DNA from: Bergeyella_A cardium
Lineage (GTDB): Bacteria > Bacteroidota > Bacteroidia > Flavobacteriales > Weeksellaceae
Strand: one strand, 5' to 3'
DNA: 64,000 nt
Assembly (NCBI RefSeq): GCF_030012605.2
Contig: NZ_CP114055.2
The position numbers were made by a program, and so were the translations under genes. The notes beneath the pieces were generated by a model. The model was not told where the DNA came from and ran no database searches. It worked only from the letters and a program-made list of their open reading frames with translations. This document shows positions 28,179 to 36,979 of the stretch, piece by piece; within the stretch, counting starts at the first letter, position 1; every line of letters begins with the position of its first letter.

Positions 28179-29036
28179 ATGAATATTAAATATATTACCT
28201 TATTTATTTGTGCATTTATTTCTTCTTTTTCTTTTTCGCAGGTAGGAGAAAAGAAAATAGATGAAGTTAATATCATTAAGAAAAGGACTGCAAGAAATGT
28301 AATTGATTTAGTGCAAAAAAAGTTTGTAAATAATTATAAAAAGAAAGACACATTAACCTTTTATACAAAATTTTCCAATAAGGAGGAAAAGTTAGGAACA
28401 ATCTATCAATTGGAAGGGAATTTGGATTTGTTTTTTGATAAGTATTTAGAGTATATTAATCATTATTATGACTCGTTTATTTATCAAGATACAAAAATTG
28501 TTAACAATGCTGATAAACTATTGGATAGTAAAAAAGAAAATTACCCAACATCTTTTAGTAGGTATATCTCTCCTGAAATCATTTATGAGATTATTAAAAG
28601 AAAAAAACAATATTCATTTTCATTTTTGGAGACTAATCATGAAGATGTTTATACGATTAAATTTTTCCCTACAAATTCTAAATCATTTATGTATGAGGGA
28701 TATTTGAATGTAGATAAAAAAAGGTTTGCAATTTTAGATTTTCAAACTACCCTTATAGAACATACTGGAAATTCATTTATATCTATGTTTGGAACAAGAA
28801 ATGATTCTTATAGAATAGTGTCTCATCAACTACAATGTTCATTTAAAAAAAATGAGAAGAGTTTTTATCAATTAAATGAATGTAGCACAACTTCTGATGT
28901 TCACCAAAAAGATAATTATAATAGAAAATATTATATTAGAGGTAATATAAAAAATATAATAACCCCTGAAAAAGAAGAAAAAGTATTGTTTGGAATAGAT
29001 GGATTAGATAAATATAATGATAAAGTAAATAGATAA
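28179..29036 (+). CDS. Secreted protein of the peptide-export cassette
   Basis: A 285-residue protein with a signal peptide (LFICAFISSFSFSQ). After it, the segment IDEVNIIKKRTARNVIDLVQKKF resembles the part following the carboxypeptidase-like regulatory domain in flavobacterial outer-membrane-associated proteins, but the domain itself is absent. The rest is beta-rich with no catalytic motif I can name. It lies between the peptide gene and the redox gene, so it may serve immunity, surface presentation or maturation. Very AT-rich, like its neighbours. Confidence 0.65.
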   Translation: MNIKYITLFICAFISSFSFSQVGEKKIDEVNIIKKRTARNVIDLVQKKFVNNYKKKDTLTFYTKFSNKEEKLGTIYQLEGNLDLFFDKYLEYINHYYDSFIYQDTKIVNNADKLLDSKKENYPTSFSRYISPEIIYEIIKRKKQYSFSFLETNHEDVYTIKFFPTNSKSFMYEGYLNVDKKRFAILDFQTTLIEHTGNSFISMFGTRNDSYRIVSHQLQCSFKKNEKSFYQLNECSTTSDVHQKDNYNRKYYIRGNIKNIITPEKEEKVLFGIDGLDKYNDKVNR

Positions 29037-29053
29037 AATTTTACAGTATAAAC

Positions 29054-30574
29054 ATGTCTACTTTTTTATTCTATGAATTAATCAGATTAAATAATTATCA
29101 AATAAAAAAAGAAGATTTTGATAATGAATTTATGTCTCACCCTGACTATCCAAGTTTATCTGCGGTAAAAGATACTTTGGATAAATTTGATATAGAAAAT
29201 ATCATTGCGGAATTTAATAATTCTCATTTCAATAAATTGCCCAATACTTTCATTTCTTCATTAAAAGAAAATTCAGAGTTAATATTAGTAAAGAAAAAAG
29301 AAAGTAGTGTATTGATTACTAATAATTTCCAACATAAAAAGGAAATAGATATAAGTATTTTTTTAGAGAATTGGTCTGGACTAGTAATTGCGGTTGAAAA
29401 ACAAAAATCAACATCAAAAATTAATATAGATATTGACAATATTATTAAAAAATCATTTATCATTGTCATAACCCTAATATTATATTTTTTTTATCTAAAT
29501 TTTGATAGATATGAATTCTTGTATGCATTCATATCTCTTATAGGATTGTGCTATTGTATAGAAATATATAAAACACAACACGAAATAAATTCAAAATTTA
29601 TAGATAAAATTTGTAGTAGTAAGAAAGAAAATTCTTGTCAGATGGTAATGCAAGAAGATAGAATTAATATCTTTGGATTAAAGCTATCTGATATGGCTTT
29701 ATTATATTTCCTAACAACTACAATATTTTCATTATTCCTAAATAAAACTCAATTTATAATAATTTTATTATCTTCTTTAAGTATAATTAGTGTCATATAT
29801 TCCATCTATATTCAATTCTTTAAAATCAGAAAAACATGTAAAATATGTTTAATATTAATTGGAATAATATTGAGTAACTCATTAATATGCTTTTTGCATT
29901 TTGAATTCAGATTTTCCACTAGGGTATTCCTTCTGTGCCTTATTTACTTTTTCATTATTACTCCTCTATATATCTATGTGAATAAAATTATTAATATTAA
30001 TAAGAAATTAAATCATGATAATCTAATAAATACTAGGTTTAAGCGAAATTATGATATTTTTAAACGAGAACTATTTTCTTCAAAACAAGTTAATTTTAAA
30101 TATAAAGATTTATTTTTTATTGGAAAAAAGGAGTCAAAAATTCATATTACATTAATCTTAAACTTAGAATGTTTTTTTTGTAAAGAAGCCTTTTATATAT
30201 TAAAAGATATTTATTTATCAAATAGGGAATATATTTCACTTCAAATAAGGTTTAATTTTTTCAATAAACCAAAGTTACCTGAAATAGGAAACTTTATAAA
30301 ACATCTAATATATGCGTATAATAAAGGTGAAAATGAGTTTTTTAGTACTTTTGATAAATGGTATATTCAAAAATACCATTTTTCAAAGGAAGAAAGTTTA
30401 ATAAATGACTTTATGGAAATTGAAGATATATCAAAAGAAAATATATCAGAAAAACTTAATGATAGTCCTATGCTTCTAATTAATGGATACCTTTTTTCAC
30501 AAAAATATCAAATTGAAGATATATATTATTTTATAGAAGAAATAATCAAAGAGTATTATAATAATGATAAATAA
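29054..30574 (+). CDS. C39-like / VKOR / thioredoxin fusion protein
   Basis: A 506-residue protein with three parts. Residues 1-115 look like a C39-type domain (HPDYPSLSAVKDTL, then IFLENWSGLVIAVEK) but lack the catalytic Cys. Residues 135-320 are a multispan VKOR domain with Cys 187 and 195, the phrase DRINIFGLKLSDMALLYF, and the active-site pair KTCKICL (Cys 262 and 265). The end is a thioredoxin-like domain with CFFC (373-376). VKOR-thioredoxin fusions oxidise cysteine pairs in exported proteins. Here the obvious substrate is the two-cysteine peptide encoded upstream. It overlaps the transporter gene by 11 nt. Confidence 0.87.
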   Translation: MSTFLFYELIRLNNYQIKKEDFDNEFMSHPDYPSLSAVKDTLDKFDIENIIAEFNNSHFNKLPNTFISSLKENSELILVKKKESSVLITNNFQHKKEIDISIFLENWSGLVIAVEKQKSTSKINIDIDNIIKKSFIIVITLILYFFYLNFDRYEFLYAFISLIGLCYCIEIYKTQHEINSKFIDKICSSKKENSCQMVMQEDRINIFGLKLSDMALLYFLTTTIFSLFLNKTQFIIILLSSLSIISVIYSIYIQFFKIRKTCKICLILIGIILSNSLICFLHFEFRFSTRVFLLCLIYFFIITPLYIYVNKIININKKLNHDNLINTRFKRNYDIFKRELFSSKQVNFKYKDLFFIGKKESKIHITLILNLECFFCKEAFYILKDIYLSNREYISLQIRFNFFNKPKLPEIGNFIKHLIYAYNKGENEFFSTFDKWYIQKYHFSKEESLINDFMEIEDISKENISEKLNDSPMLLINGYLFSQKYQIEDIYYFIEEIIKEYYNNDK

Positions 30575-32768
30575 TAAATTTCCATCTTATATCCAGCCTG
30601 ATAACAAAGACTGTGGTCCTACTTGTATAAAAATAATTGCAAAATATTATGGAGTAGTTTTACCGTTACAATATATTAGAGATTTATCAGAAACAGATAG
30701 AGAAGGAACTTCTTTATTTGGATTAAGCGAAGCAGCAGAAAAAATAGGATTTAGAAGTTTAGGTGTCAATATTGACTTTAATACTCTCAAAAATGAAGTG
30801 CCATTACCTTGTATTGTTCATTGGGATAGTGCTCATTTTGTTGTTGTTTATAAAATAAATAAACAAAATAGGGTTTATATTTCTGACCCAAATTATGGGT
30901 TAATAGATTATACAAAGGAAGATTTTATAAAACATTGGATAGGAGCAGATAATATAAACGAAAACTCAAAAGATGGAATCGCTTTATTATTAGAAACAAC
31001 GCCTAATTTATATGAGCGTGAAAATACAAATGAAAGAGACAATAAAAATAATTTTTATTTTTTAACTAAATATATTACAAAGTATAATAAACTCATCATA
31101 CAACTTTTCGTCGGTCTGTTTATAGGTAGTTTATTAAATATGACATTTCCTTTTCTTACACAAAGTATAGTAGATATAGGAATACACAATCAAGATTTAA
31201 ACTTCATATATCTTATTCTTTTAGCACAAATAATGCTATTTTTAGGAAAAACTAGTATAGAAGTGATTAGAAGTTGGATTCTATTACATATTTCTTCTAG
31301 AATAAATATTTCTATTATTTCAGATTTTTTTATTAAACTAATGAATCTCCCAATTAATTTTTTTGATACAAGATTAACAGGGGATATAATGCAAAGAATT
31401 AACGACCATACAAGGATAGAACAACTACTTACAAGTACCTCATTAAATACCCTATTTTCAATAGTAAATCTATTAACATTTAGTATTATTTTATTATTTT
31501 ATAATTATAAGATATTTATTATTTATCTTATAGGAGGACTTATATATATTATATGGATATTATTCTTTTTAAAAAAAAGGAAAGAATTAGACTATAAAAA
31601 GTTTTCACAAGTTTCAAATGAACAAAGCAAAGTAATTGAACTTATCAATGGAATGCAAGAAATAAAAATGAATAATGCTGAAAGGCAAAAAAGATGGGAT
31701 TGGGAATATTTACAGATAAGATTATTTAAACTAAAAATTAAATCTCTTTCATTAGAACAAATACAATCTGTAGGAGGTAATTTTATCAATCAAATAAAAG
31801 ATATTTTTATAAGTTTCTTTTCTTCTCAACTGGTATTAAATGGAGATTTAACACTAGGAATGATGCTTTCTGTTCAATATATTATAGGTCAACTAAATAA
31901 TCCTTTATTACAAGTAATAGATTTTATTAAACAATATCAAGATGCAAAAATATCACTAGAAAGATTAAATGAAATTCATAATAAAGATGATGAAGAGTAT
32001 CACGATAAAGAATATATATCTGAAATACCAGAAGGTGACCTTAATTTGAAAAATATTTCTTTTAGATATAATGGTTCTGATAATTATATTTTTGAAAATC
32101 TTAACATCAATATTCCCTATAAAAAAACAACTGCTATTGTTGGAACTAGTGGAAGTGGAAAAACAACAATTTTAAAATTACTTTCTCGTTTTTATGAGCC
32201 TAATTCTGGAGAAGTAAAGGTAGGGAATATCAATATCAGTAATATCTCTATAAAACTTTGGAGAAAAAAATGTGGAGTTGTTATGCAAGAGGGATATATA
32301 TTTAATGATACAATCGCAAAAAATATTGCAATAGGAGAAGAAACTATAAATAAAGAAAGATTAAGAAATTCTGTTAAAATAGCTAACATTAAAGATTTTA
32401 TTGAGGAATTAACTTTAAGTTATAATACAAAGATAGGTAATGAAGGTATAGGAATTAGTGGAGGACAGAAACAAAGGTTACTTATAGCACGAGCAATTTA
32501 TAAATCACCTGATTATATATTCCTTGATGAAGCAACTAGTGCATTAGATGCAAATAATGAGAACCTAATTATGAATAACTTAGAGCAATTGTTTAAAGAT
32601 AAAACTGTTGTTATTATTGCTCATCGATTATCAACTGTAAAAAATGCGGATAAAATTATTGTTTTGAATAAAGGAAAAATTGTAGAAGAGGGGAATCATA
32701 CAGAATTAGTAGCTAAAAAAGGAGAATATTACAGATTAATTAAAAACCAGTTAGAACTTGGAAACTAA
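30564..32768 (+). CDS. Peptidase C39 domain ABC transporter (leader-cleaving exporter)
   Basis: A 734-residue bacteriocin-type exporter. The N-terminal C39 peptidase has Gln11, the catalytic Cys17 in DCGPTC, His91 in SAHFVVV and Asp108 in SDPNYG. A six-helix membrane domain follows (about 170-450), then the ATPase domain with GTSGSGKTT (about 527), the signature SGGQKQR (about 632) and FLDEATSALD. All active-site residues are present, so it should cut the leader after Gly-Gly and export the core. It overlaps both neighbouring genes by 11 nt. Confidence 0.94.
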   Translation: MINNKFPSYIQPDNKDCGPTCIKIIAKYYGVVLPLQYIRDLSETDREGTSLFGLSEAAEKIGFRSLGVNIDFNTLKNEVPLPCIVHWDSAHFVVVYKINKQNRVYISDPNYGLIDYTKEDFIKHWIGADNINENSKDGIALLLETTPNLYERENTNERDNKNNFYFLTKYITKYNKLIIQLFVGLFIGSLLNMTFPFLTQSIVDIGIHNQDLNFIYLILLAQIMLFLGKTSIEVIRSWILLHISSRINISIISDFFIKLMNLPINFFDTRLTGDIMQRINDHTRIEQLLTSTSLNTLFSIVNLLTFSIILLFYNYKIFIIYLIGGLIYIIWILFFLKKRKELDYKKFSQVSNEQSKVIELINGMQEIKMNNAERQKRWDWEYLQIRLFKLKIKSLSLEQIQSVGGNFINQIKDIFISFFSSQLVLNGDLTLGMMLSVQYIIGQLNNPLLQVIDFIKQYQDAKISLERLNEIHNKDDEEYHDKEYISEIPEGDLNLKNISFRYNGSDNYIFENLNINIPYKKTTAIVGTSGSGKTTILKLLSRFYEPNSGEVKVGNINISNISIKLWRKKCGVVMQEGYIFNDTIAKNIAIGEETINKERLRNSVKIANIKDFIEELTLSYNTKIGNEGIGISGGQKQRLLIARAIYKSPDYIFLDEATSALDANNENLIMNNLEQLFKDKTVVIIAHRLSTVKNADKIIVLNKGKIVEEGNHTELVAKKGEYYRLIKNQLELGN

Positions 32769-34062
32769 AAAAGATATATTAAATAATACTGAACTTCGCT
32801 CAGAAAATGTTCAGGATATCCTTAATAAACCTCCTCATTGGATGATACAATGGGGAAACACATTAATTTTAATTATATTTATCATAATAATCTTTATGAG
32901 TTACATTATTAAATATCCTGAATTTATTAATGCTCCTATTATCATATCTTCACAAAATCCCCCTGAAAAAATAGAGGCTCGTATTAGTTCCAAAATTGAA
33001 AAAATACTAATCCAAGACCAACAAAAAGTTCAAAAAGGAGATATTCTTATCGTTCTACAATCTACCGCCAACTATCAAGATATTTTGGCATTAAAAGATA
33101 TTGTAAATTCTGTAAATACGAATGATATAGTTAATTTTCCACTATCTAAAACATCTCAATTTCGATTAGGAGAATTACAAGGAGACTATAATAATTTTGC
33201 AAAAGTCCTTACAGATGAAATTCTTTTTACAAATCTAAAACCTTACGCTCCTGATGATATTGCTATAAGCCAAAACATCAATGAAAATAAAAATCAACTA
33301 AATATACTCAAACAACAACTAAATTTGGAGAATGCTAAATATTCCCTCACAAAGAAAAATTACGAAAGAGCATCCACTCTTTTTGAACAGGGTGTCATTT
33401 CCAAAATGGAGTTTGAAAATGAGAGGTTAAAATTTTTACAGGCTCAACAGAGTATAGAAGGTGTTAAAATGTCTATATCTCAACTGGAAGACGGAGCAAA
33501 AAACTTACAAAAAAGTAAAAAAAATGTTAATATAAATTCTATAAAGGACAGAACTAATTATTCCACTCAATCATTATATCTTTTAGAACAATTAAGGAAA
33601 TCCATTACTCAATGGGAACAGAATTATCTTCTTACTTCTTCCACCGATGGTATTGTTAGTTTTCAAAATTTTTTAGGAATTAATCAGCATATTTCGGCTG
33701 GAGAAAATATTATTTCCATAATGCCTAACGAAAAAGAAGGAATAATTGGTAGAATGAATATTCCTTCAACTAATTCAGGAAAAATAGCAATAGGTAACAA
33801 AGTTCTTGTTAAATTAGACAACTATCGCTATCAAGAATTCGGCATTATAGAAGGACAAGTGAAAAATATATCCCTTACTCCTGATAAAGATGGAAATTAC
33901 TATGCCTATATTATTCTCCCAAAAGGATTGAAAACATCTTATAATAAAGATATTATTTTTGATAAGGAAATGAAAGGTAGTGCTGATATAGTAACGCAAG
34001 ATTTAAGGCTTATTGAAAGATTTTTATACCAAATAAGAAAATTGTTAGGCTATCAAACTTAA
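32758..34062 (+). CDS. HlyD-family adaptor protein
   Basis: A 434-residue periplasmic adaptor: one membrane helix (TLILIIFIIIIFMSYII), a biotinyl-lipoyl-like hairpin (QDQQKVQKGDILIVLQ), a long coiled coil (about 165-270) and a beta-barrel region. It bridges the inner-membrane exporter and the TolC-type channel. The only fitting start is TTG at 32758, because an in-frame stop lies just upstream; this start lies inside the end of the transporter gene (11-nt overlap), repeating the preceding junction. Confidence 0.9.
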   Translation: METKKDILNNTELRSENVQDILNKPPHWMIQWGNTLILIIFIIIIFMSYIIKYPEFINAPIIISSQNPPEKIEARISSKIEKILIQDQQKVQKGDILIVLQSTANYQDILALKDIVNSVNTNDIVNFPLSKTSQFRLGELQGDYNNFAKVLTDEILFTNLKPYAPDDIAISQNINENKNQLNILKQQLNLENAKYSLTKKNYERASTLFEQGVISKMEFENERLKFLQAQQSIEGVKMSISQLEDGAKNLQKSKKNVNINSIKDRTNYSTQSLYLLEQLRKSITQWEQNYLLTSSTDGIVSFQNFLGINQHISAGENIISIMPNEKEGIIGRMNIPSTNSGKIAIGNKVLVKLDNYRYQEFGIIEGQVKNISLTPDKDGNYYAYIILPKGLKTSYNKDIIFDKEMKGSADIVTQDLRLIERFLYQIRKLLGYQT

Positions 34063-34065
34063 TTT

Positions 34066-35400
34066 ATGAAAAAATATATTGTTTTCGGTATTTTATGTCT
34101 TCCATTGGTTTCTTTTTCTCAAAAGAAATGGACACTCCAAGAAGCCATTGATTATGCTACGAAAAATAATTTGCAGATTATTGATAAAGAAATTTCACTC
34201 AAAATAGAGGAAAATAATTTACAAATAACAAAAAACGAACGATTGCCTTCCGTTGCTGGAAATATGAGCAACCAATTACGATTTGGGCAAACACAAGGTT
34301 TTCAAGGAGGAATTGGGCGTAATGACAATTTCAACAATGACCTTAATGTATCTGCCAATATCTTGCTTTACAATGGTGGAAGACTACAAAAACAAGCCAT
34401 TAAAAAAGGCTACGATGTAGAAATTGCCCAGCATAATGTCGCACTTTTGAAAGAGAATATTGCTTTGCAAATTATTCAGCAATATTTATCGGTTCTTTTG
34501 CAAAAAGAAATCGTAAAAATTTATGAAAGTTCGGTGGAAAATGCCCAAAAAGGCTATCAAAGAGCCAAAATTACCACCGAAGTAGGGACAACTGCTCAAA
34601 CGACTTTGGCAGAAGCCCAATCGGCACTTGCCAAAGAAAATCAAAATCTCAATCAGTCCAAAATAGAAGTTCAAAAAGCATTATTCATGCTTTCTCAAAC
34701 TTTACAACTTAATGATTATCATAGTTTTGATATAGAATATTGGTCACCCAGTGAGGAACTTCCTACTAATCTTCATTCATTGGAAAGTGTATTGACACAG
34801 ATACGAGAAAAACATCCGTTAATTTTATCAGCACAAAGTCAAGTCAAATCGGCAGAAGCCCAAACAGAAGTGGTAAAAACCGCATTTTTGCCAAGTATTA
34901 GTTTGAGTGCTGGGCTGGGGAGTTTTTATTATAATTCGTTGGTTACAGACATTACAGGAGTGGATAATTTGGGAAATATCATCAAAGAAAAAGCCTTGTT
35001 TGACCAATATAAAACGAATTTTTATCAGCAAGTGGGAGTATCTGTAAATATTCCAATATTCAATAAAGGGAATACTAAATTGCAGGTAGAACAAGCCAAA
35101 ATCAATGAAGTAATGGCTAAAAATCAATTAAAAATACAGGAGCAACAATTATTGCAACAAATCCAAAAAGTGTTTTTTGATATGGAAAGCCATTACCAAA
35201 CTTACCTTTCTGCCCAAGAAACCGAGAAAAGCACTCAATTAGCGTTGGATTTTGCTCAAAAAAGTTATGAAGCAGGAAGAACAAGTATCTATGATTTACA
35301 TATTGCAAGAAATAATTATGTAAGTGCTAAAAGTTCAACCATACAAGCCAAGTATAATTATATTTTTAGTCAAAAAATTTTGGATTTTTATAGAAAGTAG
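34066..35400 (+). CDS. TolC-family outer-membrane efflux protein
   Basis: A 444-residue protein with a signal peptide (GILCLPLVSFSQ) and the TolC pattern: WTLQEAIDYATKNN near the start, long helices in two pseudo-repeats, and YEAGRTSIYDLHIARNNYV near the end. It should form the outer-membrane channel of the peptide exporter. It starts 3 nt after the adaptor gene. Its base composition is less extremely AT-rich than the four genes before it, hinting at a separate origin within the cassette. Confidence 0.92.
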   Translation: MKKYIVFGILCLPLVSFSQKKWTLQEAIDYATKNNLQIIDKEISLKIEENNLQITKNERLPSVAGNMSNQLRFGQTQGFQGGIGRNDNFNNDLNVSANILLYNGGRLQKQAIKKGYDVEIAQHNVALLKENIALQIIQQYLSVLLQKEIVKIYESSVENAQKGYQRAKITTEVGTTAQTTLAEAQSALAKENQNLNQSKIEVQKALFMLSQTLQLNDYHSFDIEYWSPSEELPTNLHSLESVLTQIREKHPLILSAQSQVKSAEAQTEVVKTAFLPSISLSAGLGSFYYNSLVTDITGVDNLGNIIKEKALFDQYKTNFYQQVGVSVNIPIFNKGNTKLQVEQAKINEVMAKNQLKIQEQQLLQQIQKVFFDMESHYQTYLSAQETEKSTQLALDFAQKSYEAGRTSIYDLHIARNNYVSAKSSTIQAKYNYIFSQKILDFYRK

Positions 35401-35427
35401 TTATTATCCAAATATTGATATATAATC

Positions 35428-35458
35428 AAAAAAGAGGGAGAAAATCTCCCTCTTTTTT
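35428..35458. terminator. Terminator after the peptide-export operon
   Basis: A 14-bp stem, AAAAAAGAGGGAGA with its complement, and an AAA loop. The right arm ends in six T and the left arm begins with six A, so it can serve tolC on the plus strand and the convergent head-repeat gene on the minus strand. Confidence 0.92.
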
Positions 35459-35480
35459 AACACAAATGAAAAAACACACT

Positions 35481-36647
35481 TTACCAAAGCGACCGCCAAG
35501 ATGTTCCATCATAGGCGAAATAGGTATTTAGTTGAGTATTAAAATATAAATCTCCTTTCTTTGCAGTATTAGGTTCTGTATCCGCAAACTTCATTGTAAT
35601 ATAAGTCTCCCATTCATTTCCGTTATGATAGTTTAACTTTCCGTTTAGGTCTGAAGCGTGAAACCCTTTACTTGCGTTCGGAATATTAGCAGAATTTAGT
35701 TCTTGGGCATTATACTTAAATGCTCCGCTTTTGTATCGTTCAAATAAGTTTGTCCGATGATATACTCCTGTGCTAATAAAACCTGTTCCACCTCCTACAC
35801 TTTCTATTAAATCTCGTTTATCAAAACTCGTTTTTGAATAGGGCGTAGGAGAAAAATTATATGTCCCTCGTGAATGTTCGGCGAAAGAATTCGCAATCGT
35901 GCTATTCCCCTGTGCGTGAGAACTTGTCCCATCTGCAATCGTATTATATCCTTCCGAATGAGAAGCCCAGCCACTTGCAGTGGTTACTTGACCCTCTGCG
36001 TGAGAGGCAAAGTTAGTGGCTTTTGTTCCTATTCCTCCAGCATAAGAATATCCCCCTGTGGCAAATGCCCTTTCTCCGTGAGCAAAAGAATAACCGCCAC
36101 TTGCTATGGTATGTGTTCCAATAGCAAATGAGGCTCTACCTGTTGCCCCGTATTGTTCTCCTGTTCTACTTGTTGGGACTTGTGATAGAGAAAAATCTAC
36201 TGCATACTCTCCAATAGTATCATAATTATGAGGATTATTCAACCTATAAGGGAGTCCCCAGCCGTATCTGTTCGTATTGGTTTCAATACGCACAAGTTCA
36301 CCATCTTTACCTTTCAATGGTCTCCAAGTCATTCCATTCCAATAGTAGTATCCTTGTGTTCTGATAAACTGATTTTGATGATTGTAAATTCCCTCAGAAT
36401 TAGTTGCATCAGTAATGTAAATCAATGCTCCTGTCTGATGATGATTATAATTTGTTTTTGCTGTAATTTGAGAAAAGGTAATTTTAGGAGGAATAAAGCC
36501 ATCTATGACTTCTGTATCGTTAGGGCTACCTTTAACTTCCAATGTCGCATTGGGAGTTTCTGTATTGATACCTACTCTTCCGCTATAATCTTGCGAAAAA
36601 CCTAATGTCGTTCCTAATAATGCAAATAATGTTATTTTATGTTTCAT
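35481..36647 (-). CDS. Secreted protein with YadA-like head repeats
   Basis: A 388-residue protein with a signal peptide (ITLFALLGTTLGFSQ), then GRVGINTETPNATLEVKG, a start common in flavobacterial surface and phage-tail-like proteins. Residues about 165-270 hold repeated units of the type S-x-A-x-G-x-x-T-x-A (SFAIGTHTIASG, SFAHGERAFATG, SHAEGQVTTASG), the left-handed roll repeat of YadA-type adhesin heads. No trimeric autotransporter anchor is present. The C-terminus ends AYDGTSWRSLW. The three-box promoter (copy 3) upstream ties it to the transfer regulon, so a role in cell contact is plausible but unproven. Confidence 0.8.
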   Translation of the reverse strand: MKHKITLFALLGTTLGFSQDYSGRVGINTETPNATLEVKGSPNDTEVIDGFIPPKITFSQITAKTNYNHHQTGALIYITDATNSEGIYNHQNQFIRTQGYYYWNGMTWRPLKGKDGELVRIETNTNRYGWGLPYRLNNPHNYDTIGEYAVDFSLSQVPTSRTGEQYGATGRASFAIGTHTIASGGYSFAHGERAFATGGYSYAGGIGTKATNFASHAEGQVTTASGWASHSEGYNTIADGTSSHAQGNSTIANSFAEHSRGTYNFSPTPYSKTSFDKRDLIESVGGGTGFISTGVYHRTNLFERYKSGAFKYNAQELNSANIPNASKGFHASDLNGKLNYHNGNEWETYITMKFADTEPNTAKKGDLYFNTQLNTYFAYDGTSWRSLW

Positions 36648-36663
36648 TAGAATATTTTTTTGG

Positions 36664-36746
36664 CAAAAATGTCTATTTCATCATATAATCACAAGGCTTT
36701 GTATTTTTGTTAGGCTATTTTATATTCTTTTAGACTATTTTATACT
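36664..36746 (-). promoter_or_regulatory. Element regulon promoter, copy 3 (head-repeat protein)
   Basis: Minus-strand -7 box CATTTTTG (36664-36671), 20 bp, -33 TTG (36692-36694), 15 bp, then boxes (plus-strand reading) TTAGGCT at 36710, TTAGACT at 36730 and TTATACT at 36740. Geometry is the same as copies 1 and 2 with two box substitutions, so this promoter may bind the regulator less tightly. Confidence 0.7.
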
Positions 36747-36900
36747 ATTGCTACAAAATGATGGATTATTCTTTTCTATTTTTCTGCAACTTTATAATAA
36801 AAAATGTGTGTATGGTTCAGAATTAAAAAATGATGATTAGAATAGATATTATACCAAATTAAAGTAGAGTAGATATATTGGCTGGTATTATTAGAAAATA

Positions 36901-36937
36901 AAAACGGGGACTTTGATAATATCAAAGTCCCCGTTTT
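36901..36937. terminator. Strong hairpin next to tRNA-Ser(UGA)
   Basis: A perfect 17-bp stem, AAAACGGGGACTTTGAT (36901-36917) with its complement (36921-36937), and a 3-nt loop. A/T tails on both sides. It lies downstream of the minus-strand tRNA and insulates it from the element. Confidence 0.9.
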
Positions 36938-36979
36938 AGTCCCTTGTATCTATAACTAATTGATTTATAGATGATATTG

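Larger units (their letters stand above)
28044..28194 (+). repeat. 75-bp tandem duplication
   Basis: Positions 28044-28119 recur at 28119-28194 with one difference (C28080 versus A28155). Each copy carries the hairpin, the T-rich tail and the start region of the next gene. The second copy provides the real start of the 285-residue gene at 28179; the first copy holds a duplicated, broken start. Confidence 0.93.
36648..36979. other. Intergenic region at the probable right end of the element
   Basis: No gene is visible. It holds promoter copy 3, an AT-rich stretch, a strong terminator (36901-36937) and an 8-bp inverted repeat ATCTATAA/TTATAGAT (36948-36955 and 36965-36972) a few bases from the 3' end of the tRNA gene, where a tyrosine-recombinase attachment site would be expected. 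Confidence 0.5.

Noticed and set aside
36948..36972. Definite attachment-site core
   Set aside because: The inverted repeat has only 8-bp arms in AT-rich sequence, so alone it is not evidence; it is mentioned only as context for the tRNA boundary.
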